From: Bradyrhizobium sp. CCGB12
GTDB taxonomy: Bacteria > Pseudomonadota > Alphaproteobacteria > Rhizobiales > Xanthobacteraceae
Direction of reading: 5' to 3'
Assembly: GCF_024199845.1 (NCBI RefSeq)
Contig: NZ_JANADO010000002.1
Location: forward strand, 310,001 to 374,000
DNA length: 64,000 nucleotides
How positions within the stretch are numbered: position 1 is the first letter of the stretch; each line of letters starts with the position of its first letter. Positions 54,853 through 62,638 of this stretch are shown here, in pieces. Both the position numbers and the translations under genes were made by a program. The notes beneath the pieces were generated by a model. The model worked only from the letters and a program-made list of their open reading frames with translations. It ran no database searches and had not been told where the DNA came from.

Positions 54853-55430
54853 TTATTGCCGTTTCATAGCCGGCTTCTTGTCCTTGCGCAGTGCCTCGAG
54901 GATGGACCTGTCGATCTTGAGATGCACCTGGACGATTTCAGGCGACGTCAGCGTCGACCAGACGTCCATGTACCGCGGGTGATCTGAACAGTTCGAGAAA
55001 GGTGAGAGGCTCGTTTCCGATGTTCTCCACGAAGTGGCTCATTGATATCGGGACGTAGCTGACGTTGCCGGCCTGAAAGTCGAACGCGCGCCTTGCCCTC
55101 TGCAGCGAAGACAGTCATGCGGGCCTTCCTGTGATGAAATATTGTCACTCGTCCGCATTCGGATGCGAGTGGACCTCACGCATGTGCCGGGATCTACCTC
55201 CACGTGCGCAGCGGCGACGTCGGTCGAGATCGGAAAAATACGCGTGTCGGCGATGTGCACACTGCCACCGGTCGAGTTCGTCAGCTCTTCCTTGAGAACG
55301 CAGCTGCCCCGATTCTTTACGCGATCGGCATCCAGCGGCGGAGGAGGGTCGGCCTGGAAGATGAAGAGCTCCTCCTTCCGCAGCTTCTCGAGTTCGGCCG
55401 CACAGGTTGCGCTGCTACTTCGTGTGATGG
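54853..55430 (-). pseudogene. Oxalate decarboxylase-type bicupin, C-terminal half, frameshifted
   Basis: Minus-strand frames give ELFIFQADPPPPLDADRVKN, VHIADTRIFPISTDVAAAHV, FDFQAGNVSYVPISMSHFVE and NIGNEPLTFLELFRS, then DRSILEALRKDKKPA, the second cupin of bicupin oxalate decarboxylases. The first cupin is absent. The metal-binding His-x-His strand is disrupted by shifts. Confidence 0.7.
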
Positions 55431-55607
55431 AGGCAGCGCTTCATCGTATCCCAAAGCAGAGGGTTAGTGGCGTTTCGACCTAAGAACGCATCGTGCTTGG
55501 AAAGACGCAGGACACTCGCCGCACGCCTCGTAAGCTCCTTTGAACAATTCAGTCTGCTTCCGGTGATGCTTGGCGGCCGGAAGATTCGCCCATGGAGATT
55601 GCCATGT

Positions 55608-55808
55608 CTACTTCGGTGGCCGAACGCCGGGTGAGCGAAGCCACTCGCTCATGTGCAAGACCATCTCGCACTGGCGAGCCTTTCGCAGCAGCTTTGCGCG
55701 CGTTATTCCAGGTGGACGCTGAGCGGCGCGCCCGCGGAGTTGCTTGGCCTCCAACGCGAGGCGCTCTTCGAGAGTTGTGGTGTGTTTAAAGCGACGCCGC
55801 TTCGACAT
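55608..55808 (-). CDS. 66-residue basic helical protein, duplicated cassette
   Basis: The product reads MSKRRRFKHTTTLEERLALE, AKQLRGRAAQRPPGITRAKL and LRKARQCEMVLHMSEWLRSP. AAGGAGC precedes ATG 55808. A near-identical copy is at 60061 and a distant one at 30819. It is divergent from a ribbon-helix-helix gene; the pair is duplicated as a unit. Possibly a small nucleic-acid-binding protein given its charge. Function unknown. Confidence 0.75.
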   Translation of the reverse strand: MSKRRRFKHTTTLEERLALEAKQLRGRAAQRPPGITRAKLLRKARQCEMVLHMSEWLRSPGVRPPK

Positions 55809-56045
55809 GGCGCTGCTCCTTGTTTCGGGCAGGCGCAAACGGCTTCCAATTTGCCAAGTATGCGCGTGCTAGAATTGAAACTTGCGCCTCCTGCGGCTCC
55901 CCATCAAGAAAACGATAGGTAGCTCAATGCGTTGCTGGCACTTTCGGCCAACTGGGCTGTCTTTCAGATAACCTATGTGAATGAGGCTTGAGAGCCAAAG
56001 GAGTAAAAGACGCCTTAGATACCTTGTATGCTCTGGAGGTCTCAA

Positions 56046-56264
56046 ATGGGCGAGCTGAGCAGGGGTGAACGTCTCCAAATCATGCTGTCGAGCGAGGAGC
56101 TTCGCGCCCTCAATACGTGGCGTTTCGCGAAGCGGATGCCTAGCAGAGCCTCAGCGATAAGGGAGTTGCTAAGACGCGGCCTCGCCGCCGAAGGATTTTT
56201 GGAAGCCGAGGCGGGTCAGCATTCTAAGGACTTCTCGGTGCTGCGGGATGACGCCGCTCGGTAG
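56046..56264 (+). CDS. Ribbon-helix-helix protein
   Basis: The 72-residue product has a ribbon-helix-helix pattern: RGERLQIMLSSEELRALNTW, then RMPSRASAIRELLRRGLAAE. Such proteins bind DNA as dimers and often regulate their own promoter. GGAGG stands before ATG 56046. The broken copy at 59615-59833 has a stop at Trp25. The divergent 66-residue gene may be its target or partner. Confidence 0.75.
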   Translation: MGELSRGERLQIMLSSEELRALNTWRFAKRMPSRASAIRELLRRGLAAEGFLEAEAGQHSKDFSVLRDDAAR

Positions 56265-56362
56265 AATGTGTCCGCGGGATAGAGGAAGCGAACAAACGAG
56301 AGGCGGAAGCCAGCCACGTGCCAGAAGCAGTCATTTCGGCTTCTGTCGTGGCAGGAGCGGCG

Positions 56363-56896
56363 TTAGCCCTTAGTCTCTTCGATCTTATCGAGAACTCGCT
56401 CCGGCGCGATGTCTGAGGCAGCTTCCTGAAGCTCTTCGTTCTGGCGGGGATCGATCTCCATTTTGGAGGCCATTTCATTCAGGAGCGCGACCACTTTTGT
56501 AATCTCATGTTCAGTGAGGAGACTGATCTGCAGATCCAGCTCCGCCCTCTGATCCGCTTCGGCCGCCATACGATTTTGAGAGATCAGCACAAAAGTCGAA
56601 AGAAAGATTGCCTCTACGGAAGCGATCATAGCCAGCACTACGAAGCTTTCATCCCATGGTGAAATTCCTGGGAGCCACCGGACGTTTGCGGCTATCCAAA
56701 ATCCAAAAACAAAAACGTGTAGATAAACAAACTGCATGCTGCCGGTGAACGAAGTTATCGCATCGGCGACCTTTTGCTGAATAGACGCGTCGGATTGCTC
56801 GCGCTTCCTGCGTTCAACTAGCGCTTGGATGTTCCGCTCGAGAGCGGGCGTAAGCCCCGGCGCAGCATCTGGGCGGGGCGCCAGGGGCTTCTTCAT
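56363..56896 (-). CDS. DUF1003 domain membrane protein
   Basis: The ~177-residue product has a soluble N-terminus, two membrane spans (MQFVYLHVFVFGFWIAANVR and FVVLAMIASVEAIFLSTFVL) and the following ISQNRMAAEADQRAELDLQI, the DUF1003 signature. The role is unknown; a link to Mg2+/stress is sometimes proposed. Met 56896 (MKKPLAPRP) is used. An EcfG-type promoter ends nine bases upstream of it, implying a leaderless mRNA; a Met at 56956 would lie upstream of that promoter. Confidence 0.88.
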   Translation of the reverse strand: MKKPLAPRPDAAPGLTPALERNIQALVERRKREQSDASIQQKVADAITSFTGSMQFVYLHVFVFGFWIAANVRWLPGISPWDESFVVLAMIASVEAIFLSTFVLISQNRMAAEADQRAELDLQISLLTEHEITKVVALLNEMASKMEIDPRQNEELQEAASDIAPERVLDKIEETKG

Positions 56897-56904
56897 GCGT
56901 AGGA

Positions 56905-56929
56905 AACGAGCGCGCCTGAGGACGGTTCC
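56905..56929 (-). promoter_or_regulatory. EcfG-type promoter for the DUF1003 gene
   Basis: On the minus strand GGAAC (56925-56929), a 17-base spacer and GTT (56905-56907), just before ATG 56896. Confidence 0.6.
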
Positions 56930-57024
56930 TAGATTACCTCGGTCAAAAGCAGCCATCAGTCTATCAGTCGGGCGGCTCGGCTTCCCTCAGATAGGAAGGT
57001 CGCGACGACTCTTGTGGTATTCAG

Positions 57025-58586
57025 CTTGGGGCCAATTTTGTTGCAAAAATCAGTTGAGACGAGCGGGCCAGCATGATTCCGTTGTGTTGACGCGAATCGC
57101 GACGAGGTCGATCCATGATGGGCCAAGGTCAACTGTTCTACGAGTTTCATCTCAGCGACGCGGTTCCCGAAGATCATCTGGTGCGGAAGATAGACACTGC
57201 GCTCGATCTGTCTTGGCTTCACAGCGAACTAGCTCCTCATTATTCGTCCATGGGTCGCCCGTCGATCGATCCGGAGCTGATGATCCGGATGCTGATCGTG
57301 GGATATGTCTTCGCGATCCGCTCGGAGCGGCTGCTCTGCCGTGAAGTGCAGGTGAACCTCGCCTATCGGTGGTTCTGCAAGCTCGGTATCGAGGATGCTA
57401 TCCCGGATCATTCGGCCTTCTCGCGGGCCCGCAATGAGCGCTTCCGCGAGGGAGATGTCCTTCGTCGCGTGTTCGAACATATCGTCGAGGCGTGCATTGT
57501 GGCCGGTCTGGTTGCTGGCGAAGGTTTTGCGGTAGACGCGAGCCTGATCCAGGCAGATGCCAACAAGCAGCGCTCGATCGCGGGTCAGAATTGGCGCAGG
57601 GATCGCGATCCGGCGAGGTCAAGCCGCGCGGTGAAGCAGTATCTGGCAACCCTCGACGATACGGCGTGGGGTGCGGCCAGTGACGTTGTCCCGAAGTTCA
57701 TCTCGCTGTCCGATCCCGCGGCCCAGTGGACCGGAGCTCACAAGGGACCAGCGTTCTTCGCTTACTCCGACAATTATCTCATCGACGTGAAGTTCGGCAT
57801 CATCGTTGATGTTGAGGCGTCCCGCTCCATTCGCCAGGCCGAGGTCGGAGCGGCGAGGACAATGATCGAACGAACAGAGGAGCGCTTTGGTCTCAAGCCG
57901 GAATGGCTTGTCGGGGGTACCGCTTACGGGACTGCTCCGATGCTGAACTGGCTGGTCGAGGAGAAGGGCATCGCGCCACATATCCCCCGTGTTCGACAAG
58001 TCGAAGCGAGATGACGCTACCTTCTCGCGCAGCGACTTTCGCTATGATCCGACCAGCGACGTCTACCACTGCCCGGGCGGAAAGCGGCTCGGGACGAGCG
58101 GCACCGTGCACGAGGGCAAAACGCTTCTGTATCGTGCGAGCAAGCTCGACTGCGACGCATGCCCGCTTAAACCGCAGTGCTGTCCAAAAGAGCTATCGCG
58201 CAAGATCCCGCGCGACATACATGAGCACGCCCGGGATGTCGCCCGGTCGTTCGCTGGCACCGAGAGCTTCGCGACCTTGCGACGTCAGCGCAAGAAGATC
58301 GAAATGCGGTTTGCGCACTTGAAGCGCATCCTGAGGCTTGGTCGGCTTTGGCTTCGTGGCCCACGGGGCGCCCAGGACGAGTTTGTTCTGGCTGCCATCG
58401 CTCAAATCTGAGGCGCCTCGCGTCGCTCGTTGCGCGACCACCCCCCGCTCATGCTCTGTGCATTGCGTAGCGTAGGAGTTGCGTTGAGAGCGTCAGGGTC
58501 GGCGGATCAAAGCCGGCCGGCCTTACCGAATGGCCGAAAGATATCCGTCGGTTACAGCCGACTTTTGCAACAAAATCGGCCAAAAG
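57025..58586 (+). mobile_element. IS1182 copy C, nearly full length but broken
   Basis: Terminal repeats are CTTGGGGCCAATTTTGTTGC on the left and, inverted, CTTTTGGCCGATTTTGTTGC from the right. Compared with copy B there is a 15-base deletion after the first three codons, one extra C near 57985 (CCCCC) and a lost A near the 3' end. No clear target duplication was seen. Confidence 0.88.
57115..58411 (+). pseudogene. IS1182 transposase, two frameshifts
   Basis: The frame starts MMGQGQLFYEFHLSD and is intact through LVGGTAYGTAPMLNWL to IAPHIP, then ends at 58014. The remainder (VFDKSKRDDATFSRSDFRYD to FVLAAIAQ) is in the next frame and stops early. An active-site change is also seen (VGG in place of VGD), removing the second catalytic Asp. 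Confidence 0.85.
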
Positions 58587-59595
58587 GTGACATTCGCATC
58601 TGCCGGTGCTGTAGGCCCATGTTGGCGAGCCTGCTCTATTGGTTAAAAGTAAACCGTATTGACCTAGGTTAGGATGCTGTGGGCGCGGAAAATTGTTGGC
58701 GCGAACTCACACAATTGACCTTGGCTCAATACATTCCACACCCAGTCGTTGATCCGTCCACCGGAAAGCGGACAGCCGCACTGGGTTGCTACAGCCCAGG
58801 CGTCCCCCGAATTCCCGCGCCAGGGTGTCGCTACTCAGTGCTCTTTCGATCGCCTGCGTGCGGCTCGGGCCAGGAAGTTCTGATGTTGTTCGATGCGTAT
58901 AGCGTCATTAGATTCGTTAGCGCGTGCGAAATCGCTTGGGCTGACTTACCGCCAACGACTCACGTTGAGGCCGGGAGGGCGCTCCAGCCTTGATCCCAAG
59001 ACGCTGCCGTTGGCATTTGCCTCATCAGCGTGTTTCGCCTGGTGGGTGAGCTGTCATGTAGGATGTCGTAATGGTCAGAAGATGGACAGCCGCGGTACCA
59101 AGTTGCTGCAAGTCAGGATGAAGCGTGTACTCGCCCGCGGCGCGGCGATAGGCAATTGTCACTGTGGCGTATGCGTCCGTTATAAATATCGCCGATTGGT
59201 CTTTGCCGTCATCGCCCTTTTTGCTGCGTCGCTTTACAACGCCGAACGCAGTTTGAGCCGTGGCTCCGGCGATCTGTGCATCCTCCGCGACGGGATTAGT
59301 GAATGGTCGGCAAGCGGCGGATGCGCCCCCGATGGCCTCATAAACTCGCAGCTTGCCAGCTGAATCCGATGCTAAATAACTTCGAAGAAAACGTTGCGCT
59401 CGGCGAACAACGTATCTCCGATCCTCTTGGATTATCTTCCGTCGGGGGTCTATTTGCATCCAGCGAAACATGCTCGGTCTCACTCAATTGCTCGTCTCTT
59501 GCGGCCGACTAGGGCGTGTACTCGTCACGTCAGCTTACAAACGCAAAGCGGACGTCTTTCACCTTGAGCGCGATCGGCGGCTTGTGACTCGCAGA
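58587..59595. other. Region without a recognised gene
   Basis: Frames are open on both strands, the longest on the minus strand at 59025-59483 (with FTNPVAEDAQIAGATAQTAF). I recognise no family and see no start signal. It may be decayed. Confidence 0.4.
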
Positions 59596-59614
59596 CCTAT
59601 CCTGCGGAAACCTT

Positions 59615-59833
59615 CTACCGAGCGGCGTCATCCGGCAGCACCGAAAAGTTCTTAGAGTGCTGACCCGCCTCGGCTTCCAAAAATCCTTCGGCGGCGAGGC
59701 CGCGTTTTAGCAACTCCCTTATCGCTGAGGCTCTGCTCGGCATCCGTTTCGCGAAACGTCACGTATTAAGGGCACGAAGCTCCTCGCAAGACAGCATGAT
59801 TTGGAGACGTTCTCCCCGGCTCAGCTCACCCAT
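59615..59833 (-). pseudogene. Ribbon-helix-helix protein copy with nonsense codon
   Basis: The frame MGELSRGERLQIMLSCEELR is followed by ALNT and a TGA (59759-59761) where the intact copy has Trp. It then continues in frame FAKRMPSRASAIRELLKRGL to the same end. A single TGG to TGA change disables it. Confidence 0.75.
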
Positions 59834-60060
59834 CTGAAACCTCAAAAGCGTACAAAGGCTCCTAAGGCGTCCATTACTCCTTTGGCTCAAATGCCTCATT
59901 CACATAGGTTACAACCTAGTTGGTCGAAAGCGCCAGCAAGGCCTTGAACTACCTATTGTTTTGTTGATGACGAGCCGCACCAGGCGCAAGTTTCAAAATT
60001 AGCACGCGCATAGTCGGCAAGTAGGCGCCGATTGCGCCTACTCAAAAACAAGGAGCAGCC

Positions 60061-60261
60061 ATGAAGAAGCGGCGTCGCTTTAAACAAACCACAACTCTCG
60101 AGGAGCGCCTCGCGCTAACGGCCAAGCAGCTGCGCGAGGACGCAGCTCAGCGCCCGCCGGGAATAAGGCGGGAAAACCTGCTCCGAAAGGCTCGCCAATG
60201 CGAGACGGTCTCGCACATGAGCGAGTGGCTTCGTTCACCCGGCTTACGGCTACCGAAGTAA
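60061..60261 (+). CDS. 66-residue basic helical protein, second copy
   Basis: The product reads MKKRRRFKQTTTLEERLALT, AKQLREDAAQRPPGIRRENL and LRKARQCETVSHMSEWLRSP, close to the copy at 55608. AAGGAGC precedes the ATG. The frame is intact although its divergent partner gene is broken. Confidence 0.75.
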   Translation: MKKRRRFKQTTTLEERLALTAKQLREDAAQRPPGIRRENLLRKARQCETVSHMSEWLRSPGLRLPK

Positions 60262-60322
60262 ACATGCAATCTTCAATGGGCCAATCTTCAGGCAGCCAAG
60301 CGATCATCGGAAGCAGATTGAA

Positions 60323-60430
60323 ATGTTCAACGAGCTTGCGAGGCGTGCGGCGAATGTCCTGTTTTCCAAGCCCGACGAGTTCTTGGGCCGCAAGACTCAA
60401 GAGCCCTTTCCAGTAGAGCCCAAAGATTAA
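60323..60430 (+). CDS. Small hypothetical peptide, probably 5'-truncated
   Basis: The frame reads MFNELARRAANVLFSKPDEF, LGRKTQEPFPVEPKD. Coding-like sequence (DHRKQIE) continues upstream without a start codon, so the original N-terminus seems lost. Function unknown. Confidence 0.35.
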   Translation: MFNELARRAANVLFSKPDEFLGRKTQEPFPVEPKD

Positions 60431-60493
60431 GACCAGATAGGAGGCAGGACCTCGGCGAGCAAATGACTCCTCGCAAGTTGGCAACGCGTCCGT

Positions 60494-60817
60494 TCAGCCC
60501 CGTTCACCAGTCCCTTCGAGCGAGCAGGCGTGGACCGCTCCATGATCCGCAAAGTCCGTTGTGCGGTGTATAGAGTCCGTAACATGCTCGACGACAAATC
60601 CACTCGCAACCGATTTGATAAAGTTAGCAGCAGCTTGCGTCTTCACAGCTGCCGCGAAGATCTCTTTGTTAACCTGAAGTTCGAGCGATATATTCTTGCC
60701 GGCATGGTCGATACCAACGATGACATCATCCGTGGGATGGAGGTCGCCTTGCCGCGGAACAGCAACACTGGCGACAATGCCAAGCTGCCCCGCCGCAGAT
60801 AACTCACCTCCACGCAT
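60494..60817 (-). CDS. Possible hypothetical protein
   Basis: The frame includes VIVGIDHAGKNISLELQVNK, EIFAAAVKTQAAANFIKSVA and SGFVVEHVTDSIHRTTDFAD, which has balanced composition. No family or strong start signal is seen. Confidence 0.3.
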   Translation of the reverse strand: MRGGELSAAGQLGIVASVAVPRQGDLHPTDDVIVGIDHAGKNISLELQVNKEIFAAAVKTQAAANFIKSVASGFVVEHVTDSIHRTTDFADHGAVHACSLEGTGERG

Positions 60818-60929
60818 CCCGACCTCATCCGCAAAGATCTAGAGCAGTAAAGCTCAAGGTCGAGCCCAAGGAGCTTCAGGAGAACTCGAATGCGCGCAAA
60901 CCTTTCCCATCGGGGATGCCTCCGCGACT

Positions 60930-61264
60930 TCGCACGCGAGGGCGGCTGGTTCGTCCGCTTAGCGGTCACCACGTCACGGTCTTAGGACGCCTGGCGACTT
61001 TTCTGCTCGCAAACGCGGTCGTAGTCGTCCGGGCGGTCACCGGCCCGATCTTTGGCTTCAGCGACATGGCAGCTCGTCATCAACACCGGCACCACCATCA
61101 TCACCTTCCCGATGGTGTTCCTCGTCCAGGCGGCGCAGAACCGTCAAGTTGGACGAGCTCATCGTCGCCACCACGAACGCCGCCATCAGATCACGGGCAT
61201 CGAGAAGGCGCCGGGCGAGGAGATCGAAAGCGCAAAGGCGGCGGTTCTTGAGCAGGCCGATTGA
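60930..61264 (+). pseudogene. Low-affinity iron permease family protein, frameshifted
   Basis: One frame encodes [20 protein letters not shown] and FGFSD. The next encodes [27 protein letters not shown] and the end [33 protein letters not shown] is in a third. Joined, this is the family's two-span core and cytosolic tail. At least two shifts break it. Confidence 0.75.
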
Positions 61265-61632
61265 ATAGGAACGGCGGCGCCCGCTTGCCGTTATCGTCCG
61301 TGTCATCCCTTGCTCCCTACATCGGCGGTATCGCCGCATTTCTTGCTTCGCTCTCGTACGTGCCCCAGGTCCGGAAGGCCTGGCCTCGCGGGTCTACGGC
61401 CGACCTCTCGCTGGGCATGCTGACAGCGCTCACGCTCGGTCTTTCGCTATGGATCGTCTACGGGGTTATGCAAGGAGATTGGGTCATCGTCGGATCGAAC
61501 CTGGTCGGCGCCGCGCTCGCCGGAATCGTTCTCGGTTGCAAGGTCCGCGACCTCTCTCTGACGCAGGAACGACAGCCGCGCCCCTCCGTCGAGACCATCG
61601 ATCGAGGAAGAAGCCATGTCAAAGAACGGTGA
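61261..61632 (+). CDS. SemiSWEET (PQ-loop) sugar transporter
   Basis: The product has three membrane spans with the PQ-loop motif in [20 protein letters not shown], then [20 protein letters not shown] and [20 protein letters not shown]. This is the three-helix half-transporter that dimerises to move sugars. TTG 61261 gives 123 residues; GTG 61300 (SSLAPYIGG) is closer to the usual ~90-110 residue length. It overlaps the next gene by 17 bases. Confidence 0.88.
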   Translation: MNRNGGARLPLSSVSSLAPYIGGIAAFLASLSYVPQVRKAWPRGSTADLSLGMLTALTLGLSLWIVYGVMQGDWVIVGSNLVGAALAGIVLGCKVRDLSLTQERQPRPSVETIDRGRSHVKER

Positions 61633-62242
61633 GCTGAAATACGGCCCTCCCGGCGCCGATGCCATCCATATCTGCGTCGACATGCAGCGCATGTTCGCCG
61701 AAGGCACGGACTGGAAGATGCCGTGGTTACCGCGCGTCCTGCCCAACGTGGTGGAAATAACGGCGGCCCATCCGGATCGCACCGTCTTCACCCGGTTCAT
61801 CCCAGTCAAAAAGCCGGGTGACGGCGTCGCCATGTGGAGGCGCTACTACGAGCGCTGGAGATCGATGACCATCGACGAGCTCGGCCAGGACATGATCGAT
61901 CTGGTCCCGGACCTTGCCCGGTTCGTTCCGCCTGCGCGCATCTTCAACAAGCATGTTTATTCGCCGTGGACCGGAAGCGATCTGGACGCTCAATTGCGAA
62001 ACGCGGGGGTCGACACCGTGATCGTCACCGGCGGCGAGACCGACGTCTGCGTTCTTGCCACCGTACTCGGCGCGGTCGATTGGGGCTTTCGGGTAATCCT
62101 CGTCACCGATGCGGTCTGCAGCTCCGCGGACGAGACCCACGACTCCATGATGAACATCTACTTGAACCGGTTCGGGCAGCAGGTCGAGTGCGTGACGACG
62201 GATATGCTCCTCTGCGACTGGCCTGGGGGTGCCCGAGCGTGA
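61616..62242 (+). CDS. Isochorismatase-like cysteine hydrolase
   Basis: This 208-residue enzyme has the triad of the family: Asp22 in HICVDMQRMF, Lys in FNKHVYSPW and Cys in GGETDVCVLATV, preceded by the cis-peptide region. Family members hydrolyse amides or vinyl ethers (nicotinamidase, ureidomalonase-like). The substrate here is unknown. GAGGAAG precedes the ATG, which lies within the SemiSWEET 3' end, so the two are coupled. Confidence 0.92.
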   Translation: MSKNGELKYGPPGADAIHICVDMQRMFAEGTDWKMPWLPRVLPNVVEITAAHPDRTVFTRFIPVKKPGDGVAMWRRYYERWRSMTIDELGQDMIDLVPDLARFVPPARIFNKHVYSPWTGSDLDAQLRNAGVDTVIVTGGETDVCVLATVLGAVDWGFRVILVTDAVCSSADETHDSMMNIYLNRFGQQVECVTTDMLLCDWPGGARA

Positions 62243-62638
62243 TTGGTTCGATGACTCCAATTACCTCGTGCAAATACTTCTTCCTTCCGAAGGAGACGGG
62301 CCATGGCGAGCGAATTCCTGAGAATCGGTTCGACAACGTTATGAAGGAGCGACCGAAGTTCGTCGGAGCCACTAGCTTTGTACGGGCGCCCGGCGAGGGA
62401 CCTGTGGAACGGCGACGGCGGCACCGAACGGCGTCGATGGCCAATTGCGGCGCAGGATGTGCACGTTGCTATCGTCCCGCGGCTCGCCCGCTTTGACGGG
62501 CGCGGATTCATTGCGTTCGTCGACCCGGGCATTGGTTGCTGCTGTGATCGGACGGTGGCTCGGGTTATTCGGTTATGAGGCGTCTCCAGGAGATTTACTC
62601 GCTAACGGGGGCGACTCTTTTGCGTTCCTGACCGCCGG
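62243..62638. other. Region without a recognised gene
   Basis: A plus-strand frame from 62303 begins MASEFLRIGS but breaks, and another reads LYGRPARDLWNGDGGTERRR and VDPGIGCCC. These may be pieces of a decayed small gene; no family is recognised. Confidence 0.35.

Larger units (their letters stand above)
55597..56285. repeat. Left arm of a ~0.7 kb imperfect inverted repeat
   Basis: This segment is repeated in opposite orientation at 59596-60271, covering both small genes and the sequence between them. Matches such as TGCGCGTGCTA and CCTATGTGAATGAGGC are visible throughout, with many substitutions and small indels, so the duplication is old. Confidence 0.75.
59596..60271. repeat. Right arm of the ~0.7 kb inverted repeat
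   Basis: This is the reverse-complement counterpart of 55597-56285, with a broken ribbon-helix-helix gene and an intact 66-residue gene. Confidence 0.75.

Noticed and set aside
59615..59833. TGA codon as selenocysteine in the ribbon-helix-helix copy
   Set aside because: The intact copy has Trp at that position, and no SECIS-like hairpin or selenoprotein family context exists.
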